64,000 nt of DNA from Brassica napus (Eukaryota; Streptophyta; Magnoliopsida; Brassicales; Brassicaceae), in NCBI RefSeq assembly GCF_020379485.1, contig NC_063452.1:40240208-40304207 (forward strand). The letters run 5' to 3'. Both the position numbers and the translations under genes were made by a program. Below the pieces are notes generated by a model. The model was not told the DNA's origin. It saw only the letters and a list, made by a program, of their open reading frames with translations, and did no database searches. Numbering within the stretch: the first letter of the stretch is position 1; every line of letters starts with the position of its first letter. Positions 1 to 11,196 of the stretch are shown here, in pieces.

Positions 1-1799
1 TCTTGATGCGTAAGGGTTTGAGTGGTTGAGGATGTTTAGCTGCGAACTCCTCGTGAGTTAGAATCCTTACTGTTGCGCATGATGCATCTTCATCTGTCGA
101 TCGATACTCGTCTGTCCATCGGCCGATATTCATCTCTTGGTGTCGGTCGACAACAGTGTGAACCGCTGAAACTCATGGAGCTTTCGACTTGGAAGTCACC
201 TTCCTGATGCTTCTCCTCTTTTACCACTTGCAAGAAATCATCATCTATGATGGCATTCACGTGGTGTTTCAGTGATTCATCACCTTTGCCCTTGATGAAG
301 GCCTCCTGCCTCTTAATAGTCTCTCCTGTCTGAACCGCTTGTGTCTCCAACTTTCTCACATGGTTGGTTAAAGACTAAAACTTTGAGTTCAGCTTTGTGT
401 AGACAGCATCTATCTTTCCATTGAAGTTCACCATCAACTTCTACTTACCCTCAAGAACTTGATCAAGCATGGACTCTATCTTGCTCTCTCGAGTATGTGA
501 TGGTTGATTATGGTAGAAAGAATTTCCATAAGCTTTGTTGCTGCTGTTGTACTTGCTGCTGAAGGGTTTCTGGTACTGTGAACTCTGATTGTGTCCACTC
601 TTCTGTCCATTGCCAAAAGAGTTTTTGTATCTACACTGATTTCCAGACCTCTGATTTTGAAAGCCTGAACCTCTAACGAAGTTCACAACCTCCTCTCCAT
701 CCATGTCACTGCCAACATCTACAGCTTCTACATCCTTTGCAAAGTTGACTTGCTTCTTGAGAAGCTTGTGAACACTATCCAGCTTAGCCTTGACATCGTC
801 CATCTGCTCCTTTCCTAGGGTAGTGGCCAATTTTTCCTCTCGAAATCAGTGTTCTTGGTGATGTTGCTGGATGCTAAGTTCTCAATATGTATCACAGCGT
901 CTTCTGGATTCCTAGTGTTGAAGTTTCCATCACAAGCTGAGTCTAGAGCCATCTGATATGTCAGCTGGACAGTCTCTCTTATATGACTTGAATCAGATCG
1001 AGGAGCTTCTGAATGACTCTGTAGGCTCCTGTGTGAATGTAGCAATCTTGCTCCTCAAGTCTTTAGCATGTGTCTCATCAAAGAAGTGATACAAGAATGT
1101 GTTCTTGATGTCGGCCCAGGATGTGAGAGATCCTGGCTGTAACTGCTTAAGCCAGTGCGAAACTTCTCCAGCAAGTGAGTACTTGAAGAGCTTGCAAAAG
1201 AGGTAGTCCTCAGGGACTCCATTGGTTTTAATAGAAAAAAAAAGATCCTCGAACCTTTGTAAATGGTCCATAGGATACTCGTGTGATAACCCACAGTAGG
1301 GTGTATGACCCACGAGTGTGAAATACTAAGGTTTCAACTCAAAGTCTTGTCTCTGAATGGCTGGAGGACGGATGGCAGATCTGTTCTCGTAGTTCTGATC
1401 TTGCATATTGTAATCAGCTAATGTCCTCGGTCTAGCAGCCTCGTCTACAGCTTGAGCAGCTGCAATATCAGCATCAGTATCATGGATTACAGCCCCTTGA
1501 TCATCTATCTTCTAACCTGCATTACGCAAATGACCTTTCTGGTCATGCAGGTTTCCAGTCGCGTCCTGAATTAGAACTATAGTCGCAACCATGTCTCACG
1601 GCTCAGTATCGATCGATGTCCGCGGTGAAATGTCGATCAATGTCGGGCGGGTATGGGCGGTCGACAGAAAAGTAGTCTCGATCGACGGTGGAAGGCGAGT
1701 GTCGGTCGACTAACGGGTGTTGTTGTCGATCGATGCGGTGCATTTTTCTTTGCGGATTGAGCGTTCTAAGTGCGCAGGATCTGACCCATTTTCATCCAT
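1..1799 (-). pseudogene. Ty3/gypsy (Athila-like) gag relic, truncated by window edge
   Basis: Minus-strand remains of a gypsy gag polyprotein, in pieces in different frames. The leading part at 1313-993 has the Retrotrans_gag core: a FKYSLAGEVSHWLKQL stretch, then SWADIKNTFLYHFF and SKIATFTQEPTESF. It continues in another frame (1045-815: YQMALDSACDGNFNTRNPEDA, IENLASSN) and then at 830-441, rich in Asn, Gln and Ser like the tail of such gags. A further piece (359-90: VRKLETQAVQTGETIKRQEAF) runs towards the left edge. A likely start lies near 1799 (MDENGSDPAHLERS), but that frame stops after about 30 codons. Gag would package element RNA; this copy cannot, because of several frameshifts and stops. 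Protease and pol, if present, lie left of the window. Family assignment is by recognition of the gag; the Athila label is less certain than gypsy. Confidence 0.8.
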
Positions 1800-2680
1800 G
1801 GTTTATAAGTGTTTCTATTAATTATTATATTATAGAGTCTATTTAGCATATTTATAGGATCAGAAGTGATTTGGAGATAAGTGATGATTTTGGACCATTT
1901 TGGAGATATTTGGAGCAAGCACCCGAGATGACCATCGAGCTCGACCATCGGTCGATATTGAAGAGGAATAATCGATCGATGTTCATGTCTTGACATCGAT
2001 CGATAGCGAAGCGCGCAGAAAGCCCGTTTGGTCACAGCCAACTTGAAGCCCAAGTCTTCACCAATTTACAAGATTACCCCTCACGAGTTTTAATCTAATT
2101 ATATAAGCTTTGCCACCATGTTAGAGGCAAAGATGTGCTTTATTGTTTTATTATTTTCACAGCAAGTTTTTCTAGGATTTTGATAGATTGGAGGGAAGAT
2201 CCAAAGTTATAATTTGTGATTGGAACTCCATTAATATCTATTTACTATTCTAATGAAGTTTTCTTACCTAATTGATGTTATGAATTGTTTGGCCATGTCT
2301 GAGTAGTTCCATTGTTAGATTTTAGGGTTTAAATAGGTTAGGAGGGATTAGCCCCAAATATAGATTGCTAAGTTGTGGTAATTGTCATTAGGATTGTTCA
2401 TTAATGCTTGTTTCTAGATTAGCTACCTAGAACTTGCCCTAGGATTGATAGATAAAAGCGAGAGCTTCATTTTCATCCTGAAAACATTCTAATTGAGCTA
2501 AGTTTCTTGCTATGAGTAAGGCGAGAGCTGATCTAGTGAGCTTAGTAAGCTACCATTCAACCCGCGTATAAAGCTTAACTAGAAGCGCGTCGATCGATAT
2601 CATTATTGCATAATCGATCGACGGAGCGAAAGGTGTATCGATCGATATCCCTATAGGATCATCGATCGACACTTTCTAAT
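1590..2680. repeat. Dispersed TCGATCGA motif cluster in gypsy leader
   Basis: The leader of the minus-strand gypsy relic carries many copies of the 8-mer TCGATCGA and near variants (GTCGATCGATG, ATCGATCGAC, ATCGGTCGAT), spaced irregularly from about 1606 to 2667. Similar GTCGATCGA-type words also occur around 95-160 inside the gag relic. The same 8-mer occurs twice near 22490-22530 inside an unrelated Copia element. The word is self-complementary. No function is evident; a host or element binding site is one possibility. Confidence 0.6.
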
Positions 2681-2965
2681 TGATCAACATACGATAGTTG
2701 AGATCATTAGATCTAGTTAATAGACAAGTCAAAACATGCGAGAGCTGATTGACTTGTTGACTAAGTAGTTGAGATTTACATTATCATGCATGCAACTCAT
2801 TAGGCATCTGTAGGATTATAATCCCAAATTTCCTGAATAAAAACCCTAAGTCTAGCTATTTCCTTTTAAGCACCAAAACCTCAACCAATCAATTGAACTT
2901 GAACGGAGATGCAGCGGCGGACAGTTGGGGTGAACCAGTTGAGGAGGGTCGATAGCTTATTGATA
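1800..2965 (-). other. Non-coding leader or LTR-proximal part of the gypsy relic
   Basis: About 1.2 kb without an open frame of note, upstream (in the minus sense) of the gag relic. Apart from the TCGATCGA words it is ordinary AT-rich sequence. On the minus strand a TGGTATCAATAAGC stretch near 2960-2975 resembles an initiator-Met primer binding site but diverges after TGGTATCA, so I do not call the LTR boundary from it. I cannot place the 5' LTR end. Confidence 0.4.
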
Positions 2966-3798
2966 CCACTCAAATTACCTTAAGAAGTGATTTATACTCT
3001 CTCAAATAAGAAGTCGAGTTGTAGTACTTAGGAATCAAATTTACAGGGAGCTAGGGGACCTAAGAATCTAATATGATTTGTTAAGCATGATGTTTTAATG
3101 ATTTAAATATAAATTGTAGTTTTTATCATATAAATACATTCTTGCAATTCAGGTAAAGCTCCTCAACATTGAATTGCAAGAATCTATTGTGTATATATGT
3201 TATTTAATTTGAGAAATTCAATTTTCTATGTGTGGCCCACACGTTTATTCTTAAAAAATTACAATGATGACATTAATGAATTCAATTTATTATCAATATT
3301 AGTTTTTAAATCACTTTATTATCAAAAAGACAATATCTATAATATAAATACATATATTAGCATTTTTATATTTAGAAAATGTAATTAATAAAAAAATTTC
3401 ATTTTATGTAACTCAAAAAGGAAATTAATATAAGAAGGCAATATATTTAATATAAATATACCTATATCAATTTTTATATTTAAAGTGTTTAATTCAATAA
3501 AAACGATTTTTAATATATATATATATATATATAATATTTCTATGTGCACTTGATTTCTCTCTCTCTCTCTCTCTCTCATCAAAATCATGTGCTCCTCTCT
3601 GTTGTTCTTCACACAATCTCTTCCAAACTCAACCATTCTCTTATATTCTTTTCATACTTTCACAATTCTAACATCATCATCAGCACACACGGAGTTAGAT
3701 CTCTTCGATTCCTTCCAGATACAGTTGATAAGCTATTGACCCTCCTCAACTGGTTCACCCTAACTGTCCGCCGCTGCATCTCCGTTCAAGTTCTCCAA
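2897..3798. repeat. Inverted repeat, about 65-bp arms (2897-2962 and 3727-3798)
   Basis: The sequence at 2897-2962 (GAACGGAGATGCAGCGGCGG through GAGGAGGGTCGATAGC) reappears reverse-complemented at 3727-3798 (AAGCTATTGACCCTCCTC through CCGCTGCATCTCC), with only a few differences. A second, direct, weaker match follows each arm (3147-3230 against 3811-3893, starting near CTCAGGT.AAGCTC.TCAAC). The right arm region can be read as protein-like, but I recognise no family. It may be a broken gene fragment copied with the neighbouring AT-rich repeat. Confidence 0.65.
3221..3535. repeat. AT-rich repeat unit A (partial)
   Basis: First of three related copies of an AT-rich sequence (others from 3888 and 9508). 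Shared landmarks in order: TTTTCTATGTGT.GCCCAC, ACAATGATGACATTAATGAA, ATTTTATGTAACTCAAAAAG and AAAACGATTTTTAATATATA. This copy ends in a (TA)n run and a (TC)n microsatellite (about 3556-3580). There are no coding features. Confidence 0.75.
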
Positions 3799-3887
3799 CC
3801 CTCCACTAACTACATCTCAGGTCAAGCTCGTCAACGGCGTATTGCAAGAACGTATTGTATATATATGTTATATTATTTAAGAAATTC

Positions 3888-4476
3888 AGTTTTCTATGTG
3901 TCGCCCACATGTTTATTCTTATAAAATTATAATGATGACATTAATGAATTCAATTTATTATCAATATTTGTTTTAATTCACTTTATTATCAAAAAGGAAA
4001 TATCTATAATATAAATATATATATTAGCATTTTTATATTAACCAACGCGGTTGGCCTAGAGGTAGTTGAGGCCCAGAACCAATACGTTCCCCGCAGGTTC
4101 GATTCGCGTTGGCCACCCGGGCTAGGGTTAAATCCCAAGAATACGTGGAGTGCCGTGGGCCTCGCGGGAATAGTCGGTTGACCACGGTCGCCGGAAACCC
4201 GCGGTTACCTAAAAAAAAAAAAAAAAAAAAATTATATTTAGAAAATGTAATTTAATAAAACAAATTTTTCATTTTATGTAACTCAAAAAGGAAATTAATA
4301 TAAGAAGGCAATATATTTAATATAAATATACCTATATCAATTTTTATATTTAAAGTATTTAATTTAATAAAACGATTTTTAATATATATATATCAAAGGA
4401 AATAAAATATGTTTAGTATAAAGTATATAAAAATATATCTAAAACATCTAATTTTAAAAAAAAATTATATATATAT
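3888..4476. repeat. AT-rich repeat unit B, left part
   Basis: Second copy of the AT-rich unit. It is interrupted by a SINE at 4041-4231 and then by a 4.8-kb MULE-like element starting near 4477. Its right part resumes at 9309. Without the two insertions the unit is about 590 bp, close to the length of unit C. Confidence 0.7.
4041..4231 (+). mobile_element. tRNA-derived SINE with poly(A) tail
   Basis: A 170-bp body followed by about 20 A residues. The head shows an internal Pol III promoter: a box A-like TGGCCTAGAGGTAGTTGAGG (4053-4072) and a box B-like GGTTCGATTCGCG (about 4097-4109), both as in tRNA genes. The body is G+C rich compared with its surroundings. It is flanked by short direct repeats of TTATATT (4033-4039 before, 4232-4238 after). 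Units A and C of the same AT-rich repeat lack the insertion, so the empty site is visible in this window. There is no tRNA cloverleaf gene here; the tRNA resemblance is confined to the head. A SINE relies on LINE machinery in trans. Confidence 0.85.
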
Positions 4477-4988
4477 GTCAAACCCAAAACCAACCTCTTT
4501 TTTTTGTCATTACTATTCATCAATAAAATTTTCATACTATCCCTATGTTTTTGAATTATTCGCAAAATTGCCATTTTTATTTAATTTTTTATTAATTTCG
4601 AAATTAACAAAAAACCAAATACACCCTAATCATTTCTTCTTATTTACAAAAATGCCATCTTCATCAATTTTTCCAACCACCTTGAACCACCATTTTTGAG
4701 TTCTAAAGCTCAAGAATTCAATTTTCAACCACTTTTTTCTCATTCTAACCCAAAAAACTTCATTTCCTCTTATCTCCTCTACATTTCCATCTAAAAAACT
4801 CTCATAACTTTCATTTTCATAATCACAAACTTCATATTTTCGAGTTTCTTCATTAGTGAATAGTCAAAGATGTTTCTTTTTGCTCATATTTGGAGTTTGG
4901 ACGGTTGAAAAGGTTGGAAACGAGTTTTACACAGGAAAAAGGTAACTATTTACATGGTTTTCATTCTTTTTCAGATCTGTGTCGCGAC

Positions 4989-5800
4989 GGTAGACTGTTT
5001 TGTAAGTCTACGCCTCCGTGGAGACTTACGATGCAGTCTATTTGTCAACGCACGGGTTAGTTTTGCAATTGACTAAACAAATTTTTTTTCTAACGCAGAC
5101 TTCCCCAGTAGTCTCCGTCTTTACCTTTGACAACAAAAATAAAACTTTCGGTAGACTTACTAGGACGTTTACCTAAAAGAGGTTAGTTTTTCATTTGACT
5201 GAACTTTTGACTTTTCAAAATAGACTTCAACGGAAGTCTACAAAATGTAGACTGCCAACAAAGTCTATAAAAGGTCAGTTCTGCATTTGACCAAAACTTT
5301 GACTTCGTTGAATAGGTTAGTTTTGTGTTTGACCAAAAAGTTTAAAAAGCAATCAAAAATTTATTAAATTGTAGACTTCATATGCAGACTGCATATAAAG
5401 TCTACTTTTTTATTTTGGTCAAATGCAAAACCAACCCGTCGGATTTGAGAGTAGACTTCACAAGAAGACTACATACCCGTAGACGTTCATTTCAATCTAC
5501 TGATTGGAAGTCAAACTTGGTCAATTGCAAAACTAACCTCTTTCAAAAAAATTCAAACATGTAGACTGCATATGAAGTCTGGTTCTGAAAGTCAAATCTT
5601 GGATGAATTCTGGTCAATTGCAAAAACTAACATTTTTAAATTGTAGACTGAAATGAAAGTCTACATGTACAAAATCACAGCTTTTTTCAACTATAGAAAG
5701 CAACCCGTAAAATGGTCAATTGCAAAAACCAACCCAAAGAGTAGACCTATTTGACAGTCTACGTCTGTAAACTGAAACGAACGTCTAGATCTTCAGAGAC
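4989..5800. repeat. Left GTAGACTT/AAGTCTAC palindrome array
   Basis: Interrupted palindromes with arms GTAGACTT or GTAGACTG and AAGTCTAC, 20-24 bp long, occur roughly every 60-120 bp (4989, 5221, 5371, 5450, 5562, 5643, 5740). They alternate with the words GGTTAGTTTTGCA and TTTGACCAAA. The arms can pair, so each could form a short hairpin. Two further copies flank the transposase remnant at 5984 and 6430. Confidence 0.75.
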
Positions 5801-6073
5801 TGAATATTAAGTATGCATAGAAAATCTATAAAAATGTGAATTTGTGTATTATTCATTAAGTTTTTTTTGTTTGACAGTGTGTGTTAGTTAATCCTAATCG
5901 GTTTGGGTGATTTTGAAAAGAAAATGTTTTATAATTATGAAAGTGTAATTCATTTGATTTGACAATATTGTTAGCTAATAATTGTAGACGTATTTGTAAG
6001 TCTTCGTTTATAGTTTTATGAAACATGAAATATTTCTTTGCTGATTATGTAAACCTGTATTTTTTTGCAAGAA

Positions 6074-6421
6074 ATGGCTCAGATACCTGTTGTGTACGGA
6101 GAATGGATGGTGAAAGGCTCTTTACGGGAGTTTGTGGTCAATAATCGGAAATGAGGGAGAATGTTTCTTATGTCGGGTGGTTTTACACATGGTGAACTTC
6201 TTGAAATGGCACTAGAAGATTATGGTCTGGACAAGAAAAACGAGAAGGTGGTGCTAACATATTCCTTACCAGACGTCATTTTACAACAAATGGCTCCAGA
6301 TACTCCTCCTATGCATGTCACGAATGATAGACAAGTGCAGAACTTGATCGAGTTAGCTAAGACACACTTTGTACGCCTTTGTGTATCAAGTCAGAGCCAA
6401 CTAGAAATTTTTGGTGTTAGA
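6074..6421 (+). pseudogene. MuDR-type transposase N-terminal fragment
   Basis: Starts MAQIPVVYGEWMVKGSLREF, hits an in-frame TGA at codon 30 (about 6152), and continues in the same frame through MFLMSGGFTHGELLEMALED. The end has the block typical of plant MuDR transposase N-termini: VVLTYSLPDV, then MAPDTPPMHVTNDRQV, then KTHFVRLCVSS. In full transposases this region precedes the zinc-finger and DDE catalytic domains, neither of which is found in the element. Immediately after the stop (6422) the palindromic array resumes, so the rest of the gene was lost, not displaced. Recognition is by motif similarity. Without the catalytic core it cannot act as a transposase. Confidence 0.75.
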
Positions 6422-7029
6422 TAATAAGTGTAGACATCTTTGTAAATCTACAAAAGTGGACTGTAGTTGAAGTCTACGTCGTAAATTCTATTAAAAGTGC
6501 AATTGTGTATTATTCATCATATTTTTTCATGATTTAATTATTTTACAGTGTATGTTAGTAATTTAATGGTCTTGGGTGAATTTCAAAAGTTAATGAGTTA
6601 TAATTATACACTTGGAACTTATTGCAAAAAAATTTGATTAGTTTTACTCTTGAAACTTTTTGAGAATTTTGTATAGATTTTTTTCTTCTCACATGTGTGT
6701 TAGTTATTATTTTAGCCTATGGTGGTTTTACTTGTTTGGTTGATTAGATCTTGTGAAAAAATTGATATCTAACAAAAAATTAATAATATCATACAAGTGA
6801 AACACAACTAAAAATGAATACAATCTTTATAGATTATGCATTAAACAATTATTTAAAAATTAATATTTTATTATGAGAAATTATTACAGAGCAATATATT
6901 AAAAAGTATTCTTGAGTATGTTTAATTTTTCATAATCTTGATGCTTCAAATAAAGTCTTGAAAAAAGTACCTGCAAAATAAGATAAGAGTTATGAGAAAA
7001 ACATAAGATAAAAAATAAATCATATTTTA

Positions 7030-9150
7030 GTAGACTTTTTATTAAGTCTACGTAAAGTTATTGTTTAGTAGACTTTAGTTGAAGTGTACACTGACGTAAA
7101 GTTTTCATATCTAAAAGTGTACATTTAGAAAATTTGAAAATATTATGTTCTGGAAGATAGTTCAAAAATAGTTTTTTTTCATCCTTGTAACAAAGCAAAA
7201 ACATAAAGTATGAATCTTTAAATTTAGTTCATTATAAACACAAAATATCTTATAATGAATATATGTAAAGCTTACTTTTTTGGGAAGATGATTTTAAAAC
7301 TTTAGAAGAGAATACCTGCAAAAAAAGATTAAAAATTAAAATCATATTTTGAGTAAGCTTCTAATGAAATATGCTTAAAATTCAAGGCTTGTAGACTTCT
7401 TTTCAAGTCTACCAGCCCTAACTTTTAAGTAGACTTCATTTGAAGTCTACTCTATCAAAAACAAATTATATCTGAAATAAGTTAAATTCTAAAAAAAATT
7501 TAAAAATATAATTTAATAGATAAAATAGTAATAATTAAAGACATAGAATTTGAATATGTAACTTTATTTTAATATAAATACTAGAACACATATTTAAAAT
7601 CTATAGATGTAAACCTTACATTTTTGGGAGGAGAAGAAAACAACTATGGAAAAAAATAACTGCAAAACAAGATAAAATTATTAAAAAACATAGAAAAGAA
7701 TTAAAGTCATATTTTTGTAGGCTTCCAATGAAGTCTGCTTAAACTTTGTGGTTTAGTAAACTTCATATGAAGTCTACTAGCTTTAGTAAACTTCTTTGGA
7801 AGTCTACACTGTCTGATAGTTTTCAGATCTGAAAAAATCTTTAATTTGAAATTTGAAAATAATTTTAAATCTGAAAATACTTTTCAAAATAGAATTTATA
7901 AGATAAACTAGTAGCAAATTAATGCACAGAGCTTGATCTATAAATTTATTTGAATATAAACATATAAATACATATTTAAAATCTATTAATCTAAAACTTA
8001 CATTTTTAGAGAAGAAATAAAATCCATGAGTGATAATACCTACAAAAAAAAGATAATATTGTTAGAAATAAATAACATAAAAATACACATTTAAAATCTA
8101 TAGATCTAAAACTTACATTTTTTAAAAGAGAAGATGAAAACCATGAATCATAATATCTAAAATGATAAGATAACATTGTGAGAAAGACTTGAGAAAATTT
8201 TAGAGAGAAATAAGAGAAATGAGAGAGTTTTTGAAAGAATTGAGAGAATTTTAGGGAGAAGAAAGAGAGTTTTAGAGAGAAGGGAGAGAGTTTTAAAAAC
8301 TTGTGCATCCACTTTAGAGAGAGACTGTATTAGTTTTGTTTATATAGGGAGACAAAAATGTAACTAGGTTAAAATTTACGATGCTGTAGACTTCTTTTGA
8401 AGTCTAATAAAATTAAAATTTTGAAGTAGATTTTACTATAACATAGTAGACATTTTTAGAAGTCTACTATAATAATTTCATTTTTGTTGTTTATTCTTTA
8501 TTATTTTAATAATTTTAATATATGATTTACTAAATTTATTTCTTTATTTTTTAATAGTTATAGTTTATGATTTAATTTTTTTATTTTTAAGGAACTTAAC
8601 TTAGTTTAAATATAATGATTTTTTGTAAAAAAAATTGAAAAATATAGACTAAAAAGACGTCTTCAAATAAATAGATTTTATTGTAGGTCTACGATACACT
8701 AAACCACAAATTTCAAACACTAAATGTTTTGCTTGATAATCAAAAAGTCTCAATTATACAAAATATAAACTACTAAACATTAATATGCAGATTTAAGTTA
8801 ATAAAACAAAATCAAAACAAAATCTAAAATCTAACCCTATGAAATCAACCACTAAAAGACATAACATGTTAGAACATTTTGTTTCTAAACTATGAACATT
8901 GTCTAACACATGATAACCAAATTAGTGTATATTCTTCAAAATTGTTCAGTTATATGAAATTTTAATTTATTTACTTCATATTATCCATTATATTGATGAT
9001 TAGTTAAAAATATCACAATAATTATTTTTATACATTTTCAAAATTAAATTATTAGATCAAATTAGAGTGTAGACTCCAAAATAAGTTTATAAGGTAGACT
9101 TCGTAGGAAGTCTATATATACGTAGACTTCTTTTATTACGTGTAGACTTC
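7030..9150. repeat. Right GTAGACTT/AAGTCTAC palindrome array
   Basis: Continuation of the palindromes right of the transposase fragment, at about 7030, 7059, 7391, 7421, 7714, 7756, 7786, 8384, 8445, 9068, 9093 and 9120. Some arms are degenerate (GTAAACTT, GTAGGCTT). Between them are three partly similar AT-rich blocks, each ending in CTTACATTTTT.GG/AGA (near 7275, 7615, 8000 and 8115), which suggests a longer repeat period of 350-400 bp. A GAGAGA-rich purine tract lies at 8180-8300. Confidence 0.65.
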
Positions 9151-9304
9151 CAAAGGATAAAAACGTAAAATATATTTCGATTTTTTTGTTTGGTCATAAG
9201 GGTTAAATAGTATTTTCACTATCCCTTTAGGTTGACTTTGCATTTGACTGAAAGTGGGGTACACTTTTAGGTTTGACTTGAATATTCAGGTTGTTTTTAG
9301 CAAA

Positions 9305-9308
<4 letters not shown>

Positions 9309-9346
<38 letters not shown>

Positions 9347-9507
9347 TAATGTTATATCAGAAAGGAAATATATTTAATATATAAAATATAGAAATTTATT
9401 TTATATATATTTATAACATGTTTAATAAAATGATTTCCTTATAAAATCTCAAATTCACAAAAAAAAAAAACTACAGACTTCTTTTTCTTAAATCACGTTT
9501 GTTAAAT
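9309..9507. repeat. AT-rich repeat unit B, right part
   Basis: Resumes unit B after the MULE. It begins in a (TA)n run and includes TTATATCAGAAAGGA, ATTTATAACATGTTTAATAA and TTAAATCACGTTTGTTAAAT. All of these recur in unit C at 9930-10090. Confidence 0.7.
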
Positions 9508-9893
9508 CGGTTTTCTATGTGTCGCCCACATGTTTATTCTTAGAAAATTACAATGATGACATTAATGAATTCAATTTATTATCAATATTTTTTTTTTAAA
9601 TCACTTTATTATCAAAAAGCAATATCTATAATATAAATACATATATTATCATTTTTATATTTAGAAAATGTAATTTAATAAAATAAAATTTTCATTTTAT
9701 GTAACTCAAAAAGGAAATTAATATAATAAGGCAATGTATTTAATATAAATATACCTATATCAATTTTTATATTTAAAGTATTTAATTTAATAAAAACGAT
9801 TTTTAATATATAGATATCAAAGGAAATAAAATATGTTTAATATGAAGTATGTAAAAATATGTCTACAACCTATAATTTAAGAAAAAAACTAAT

Positions 9894-9924
<31 letters not shown>

Positions 9925-10090
9925 CAAAATAATTTTATATCAGAAAGGATATAAATTTAATATATTAATATATAGAAATTTATTTTATATTTATAACATG
10001 TTTAATAAAATGAATTCCTTATAAAATCAAAAATTTCACAAAACAAACTACAGAATTTTTTTTCTTAAATCACGTTTGTTAAATCGGTTT
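9508..10090. repeat. AT-rich repeat unit C (uninterrupted)
   Basis: The only uninterrupted copy of the roughly 590-bp unit, directly abutting unit B at the shared GGTTTTCTATGTGTCGCCCA. It serves as the empty-site reference for both the SINE and the MULE in unit B. Confidence 0.75.
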
Positions 10091-11195
10091 TATTATGACA
10101 TTAACATATCTAAACCTTCATGAATAAAACAAATACATATAGGTTAGTCAGAATTATTTTTTTAAGATATTAAAACATTTTTTTCTCATTTAGAAATTTG
10201 CTCACCTTAATTAGAAACATTTGTTTGTAGGATATATTATTAGAAAACTAAATAAGTTTTTCACGCTTGTTAGAAACATCATAATTAATATTTAATTTAA
10301 TTTAATTCAATTTTTAATTGATAAATAATTTTTTTAATAATTTTTTTATTTTTAAATCATTAATATTCTTTTTAATTACAAATTCTCAATCTTGTACTAT
10401 ATGGATGTTCATATCTCTATATAAATAAACAACTAATTTTTTCAAGTTTGAAGCATTAGCACAAATAATTCAATATCTAAGATTTTACTTTATTCACAAA
10501 GAAATCCATAGACCTTTGGATAGATCAAATATCAAAGTGAATATCATAAAATGACTATATAATATAAGAGAACTTCAAATAACTTAGTTGTCTACGCAAT
10601 TTATCGAGGCAAACGTTATAACATGTAATAGAGTCAGCTAAAGCTTTTAATACTTATAATGTTTGTTACTCCCCCATAAACAAGATTTCAGCTTCGAACG
10701 CGGCGGATACAATTTCTACTTAGTGTTGTCTTTACAAAACAAAACTAAATATGTTGTTTACGGGAAGTTTTTCTACAACGTTAAGTAGTTTTAATAGAAT
10801 TTATGTTTATGTGTATCTTTTTATGTAAAGTTATATTATAAATAATGCAATTTTAAACTGGTCTTAAACAATATTTATCAATTTTGAAATTATATTATTT
10901 TATAAATTTGAAAGTGATTTGAGTGTTTAAAAAAATTCACAAATCCCAATAACCAACCAAAATAAACAAAATGCCAAACTATAACTAAAGTACAAACAAA
11001 ACTAACTTTACCAGATTAAAATCAAATTAGAATTTTAGAAACAGTATCATATAAAAATCAAGTACATTAAAAATTCACTACCCAATAACTCATAAATAAC
11101 ATTGGCTTAATAAAATAATATAAATATAAAACAAAACTAAAGAAAAGCTATTATTAATAACATGTAAAATTTTAAGCAGGTGAGTCACCTATTAC
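10091..11195. other. AT-rich sequence without recognisable features
   Basis: About 1.1 kb of strongly AT-rich DNA. I see no open frame, terminal repeat or known motif in it. Confidence 0.5.
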
Positions 11196-11196
11196 A

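Larger units (their letters stand above)
4477..9308. mobile_element. Mutator-like (MULE) non-autonomous element with GTAGACTT palindrome arrays
   Basis: The limits are set by comparison with AT-rich unit C, which lacks this 4.8-kb block. Both flanks are (TA)n, so a 9-bp TATATATAT duplication is possible but not diagnostic. The ends share only weak inverted similarity (starts GTCAAACCCAAAACC; the reverse complement of the end is GACATTTGCTAAAAAC). The only coding trace is a MuDR-type transposase N-terminus at 6074-6421. Both sides of it hold about twenty short palindromes of form GTAGACTT-N5-AAGTCTAC (for example 4989-5010, 5371-5405, 5643-5664, 7030-7051, 7391-7442, 7756-7807, 8384-8466, 9093-9114). 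The left flank also repeats 'GGTTAGTTTTGCATTTGACC'-like words, as does the right end. The element must move in trans, if at all. Confidence 0.65.

Noticed and set aside
2960..2975. Primer binding site of the minus-strand gypsy relic
   Set aside because: It matches TGGTATCA only and then diverges. No second LTR is in the window to set the LTR boundary.
4041..4110. tRNA gene
   Set aside because: Box A and box B are present, but the body does not fold as a tRNA, runs on into a poly(A) tail and has target duplications, so it is a SINE head.
8006..8308. Minus-strand 100-residue frame rich in Phe, Leu and Ser
   Set aside because: It is the complement of a GAGAGA-type purine-rich low-complexity tract inside the MULE; there is no family resemblance.
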